Positions 61,895 through 64,000 of a stretch of DNA of 64,000 nt are shown piece after piece; position 1 is the stretch's first letter, and each line of letters starts with the position of its first letter. Source of the stretch: Amoebidium appalachense (lineage: Eukaryota > Ichthyosporea); NCBI GenBank assembly GCA_963693365.1, contig CAVNZM010000013.1:5828001-5892000 (forward strand), in the 5' to 3' direction. The position numbers and the translations under genes were made by a program. The notes beneath the pieces were generated by a model that was given only the letters and a program-made list of their open reading frames with translations, was not told the origin of the DNA and did not search any database.

Positions 61895-62946
61895 CTGTGT
61901 GTGTGTGTGTGTGTGGAGAGAGAGGGGCTGGGGAATAAGAAATCAAAAGGGGTTGTCAGGTATACGTGTGTAGTATGTGTAGTAATTCGGCGCTATTATT
62001 ATAAGATCCCATGGTTTGGGCAGGCAGACAGGGGAGCTGCAATATGTGGGCTCCACTGCTGCTTATTTTTTCCCCAAATAAAAATGCATGATTTTTTTCC
62101 AATGAATGATCCGGCTTTCGCACCAGTGCGATTTTGGCCGTTGAGGCGATTTTCAAAATAGCCGTCGACTGCCCCTCTCTCTCTCCCCCCCCCCCCCCCC
62201 CCCCCCCCAATCATCTACCCACCCCGCCCGCTCATTCGAAGCTTGCTTATGTGACCCAGTGAATGCAACCGTAAACACACTTGGAAAAGCCTGTGGCAAG
62301 GTACGAGACATGCCTAAATTTATTAGAAATTTCCGAGATATCTTCCGTGCAACTTTATCGGATACTACCTAGACATCTTCCGTGGATTAAGAAAAATGGC
62401 GGCACACCCACGGTGTCCCGTTGGATATATTTACTGCTGGGACCAGCCAGCGCTCATTATCACTAATTTTGACTTAGTCTGTACATATCAACATCCTACA
62501 CACTCTCAAGTTCATTCGACATTCAAACAGCCTATTTAGTCCACGGTGTGGAAACATTCGATTTGAGTTCCTAGTACTAGTTGCAATGTAAAGGGGCCGG
62601 GGGAAGCAGGTAAATGCTGCAGCATGCACGGCGCCCTTTACCACGTGCTGTTGTGCATGCGCACAGGTAGATGGTTGAAATGGGTTAAAACATAGTCACC
62701 AGGAATGTGTGCGTCTAGATGTAATAATTAAGCTACTGTCAATGCACGCGTGCAACAAGTCCATACAGAACACCCCACAAGCATCATCAAAAATCCATTC
62801 CTTGGGTCTTTGACTGGGCCATCCACACAGCCACATCGATACCCTCCCCCCTTGCCACGTGTGTGTACACACACGGCAACCCCCCCCCCCCCTCCCCCCA
62901 TTCCCCCCAACACCCACACACACACACACGGGCACGTACACAGGGC
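61371..62946. other. Convergent spacer between DHPS and the PDZ gene
   Basis: No gene recognised. Poly-T/(GT)n at 61831-61918, poly-C 62185-62207, otherwise mixed DNA. Confidence 0.55.
61512..61517 (+). terminator. Candidate polyadenylation hexamer of DHPS
   Basis: AATAAA 142 nt after the DHPS stop codon, a plausible 3' UTR length. Inferred. Confidence 0.4.
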
Positions 62947-63972
62947 TCACACGGGGGTGGCGCTGTGAGGGCTGGTCATGGTGTCGTAGAGGGCCAGGGG
63001 CATGGTGGTGATGCTGATGCTGCCCACAAACGTGTGCAGGGCCTCCGTCATCTGCTCGATGCTCGTGTGCACCGCCCCGTCCTGCAAACAGTACTTAGCG
63101 CACATGGATATAGGGAATGCACCGTCCTGCAAACAGTACTAAGAGCACATGCCTATAGGGAATGCACCGTCCTGCAAACAGTACTTACTGCACATGCATA
63201 TAGGGAATGCACCGTCCTGCAAACAGTACTTACTGCACATGCCTATAGGGAATGCACCGTCCTGCAAACAGTACTTACTGCACATGCCTATAGGGAACGC
63301 ACCGTCCTGCAAACAGTACTTCCTGCACATGCATATAGGGAATGCACCGTCGTGCAAACAGTACTTAAAGCACATGCCTATAGGGAATGCACCGTCCTGC
63401 AAACAGTGTTTAAAGCACATGCCTATAGGGAATGCACCGTCCTGCAAACAGTACTTACTGCACATGCATATAGGGAATGCACCGTCCTGCAAACAGTACT
63501 TACTGCACATGGATATAGGGATTGCACCGTCCTGCAAACAGTACTTAAAGCACATGCCTATAAGGAATGCACCGTCCTGTAAACAGTACTTACTGCACAT
63601 GCATATAGGGAATGCACCGTCCTGCAAACAGTACTTACTGCACATGCATATAGAGAATGTACCGTCCTGCAAACAATACTTACTGCACATGCATATAGGG
63701 AATGCACCGTCCTGCAAACAGTACTTACTGCACATGCATATAGGGAATGCACCGTCCTTTAAACAGTACTTAGTGAACACATATGTGCATGTGGTAATGG
63801 GCATTCCTGCGTACATGAATGCTTGCGCGTGCACGTGTGTGTTTATGCATTTGCCTGTGTGCCTTTGAGTGCCCCTCACCTCCTCTATCTTGACAATGCG
63901 GTGCCCAGGCCTCACTTTGTGTCTGCTTGCCAGTCCATCTGACGCCACTCTCAGTATCACCCCCCTGTTGAC
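62947..63972 (-). CDS. 3' end of a gene with a PDZ-like domain (partial)
   Basis: Two exons visible: 63972-63880 (31 codons, acceptor tttgtgcag, donor GTGAGG) and 63081-62947 (44 codons and TGA). Phase 0 at both sides. Joined, they read GVILRVASDGLASRHKVRPG and HRIVKIEEDGAVHTSIEQMT, then a helix and GSISITTMPL. This is the usual PDZ order: strand, loop, R.GH.IV.I, helix, final strand. The PDZ core is split by an intron of 798 nt, most of which is a 45-bp tandem array. The protein ends soon after the PDZ (HSATPV), so the PDZ would be C-terminal. The rest lies beyond the right edge, and the protein family cannot be named. Reading through the array unspliced also stays open. Confidence 0.65.
63082..63776 (-). 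repeat. 45-bp tandem array (about 15.5 copies) containing splice-site-like sequences
   Basis: Period exactly 45 over 15 units plus the part overlapping the last exon. On the minus strand each unit has a TTTGCAG|GAC acceptor-like site, identical to the real last-exon acceptor. Nine units also have GTAAGT, 17 nt from the next acceptor AG (GTAAGTACTGTTTGCAG). Unit variants differ at GTAAGT (TTAAGT, GGAAGT, CTTAGT) and at CATGC/CCTAT. Being 15 codons long, it stays open on both strands. Confidence 0.93.
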
Positions 63973-64000
63973 CTGCACAAAAGTGAGCATTGGGCTCAGT

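Noticed and set aside
63082-63776. CRISPR array
   Set aside because: No unique spacers; whole 45-bp units are tandem copies in a eukaryotic intron.

Overview
This window is nuclear DNA of an intron-rich unicellular or simple eukaryote. Real coding sequence sits in short exons (18-1273 nt) with GT-AG introns. The introns and spacers are packed with (CA)n/(TG)n microsatellites, poly-G/poly-C tracts of 20-100 nt, and several minisatellites. All three stop codons end convincing genes (TAA, TAG, TGA), so the standard code applies. No tRNA, rRNA or CRISPR was recognised. The lineage cannot be fixed from the sequence. The gene content (class C GPCRs, MED15, SLC45-type carrier, deoxyhypusine synthase, LINE) with very high intron density suggests a free-living protist. 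An intron-rich fornicate/excavate-like or amoebozoan host is only a guess.

Layout. 714-16871 (+): a 22-exon gene for a Mediator subunit 15 homologue, reconstructed exon by exon with continuous phase; it has the KIX domain, Q/M-rich middle and C-terminal MED15 region. 18327-19155 (-): a secreted Thr/Cys-rich modular protein with one apparent frameshift and a TATA box. 21689-29086 (-) and 34007-41025 (+): two divergent paralogous class C (GABA-B-like) receptors. Each has a signal peptide, an ectodomain resembling bacterial extracellular solute-binding proteins, seven membrane segments and a C-terminal coiled coil. An orphan 3' exon (30370-30585, +) lies between them. 42343-51457 (-): a five-exon SLC45/sucrose-transporter-like MFS carrier whose 5.2-kb third intron contains an antisense non-LTR retrotransposon (about 43687-47791) with an intact endonuclease-reverse transcriptase ORF. 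53095-61370 (+): a complete 12-exon deoxyhypusine synthase. 62947-63972 (-): the 3' end of a gene with a PDZ-like domain, interrupted by a 45-bp tandem array.

Functional reading. MED15 and deoxyhypusine synthase are housekeeping (transcriptional coactivation; eIF5A hypusination). The receptor pair and the SLC45-type carrier are the environment-facing part. Receptors with sugar-binding-protein-like ectodomains lying next to a probable sugar/proton carrier may be a chance linkage, or may hint at a nutrient sensing and uptake neighbourhood.

The most unusual signals concern splicing. Tandem arrays carry copies of splice junctions (MED15 intron 15; PDZ-gene array). Microsatellites sit exactly on splice sites, and complementary (CA)n/(TG)n tracts share single introns. 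Most long open frames in the window are translations of simple repeats and were left out.
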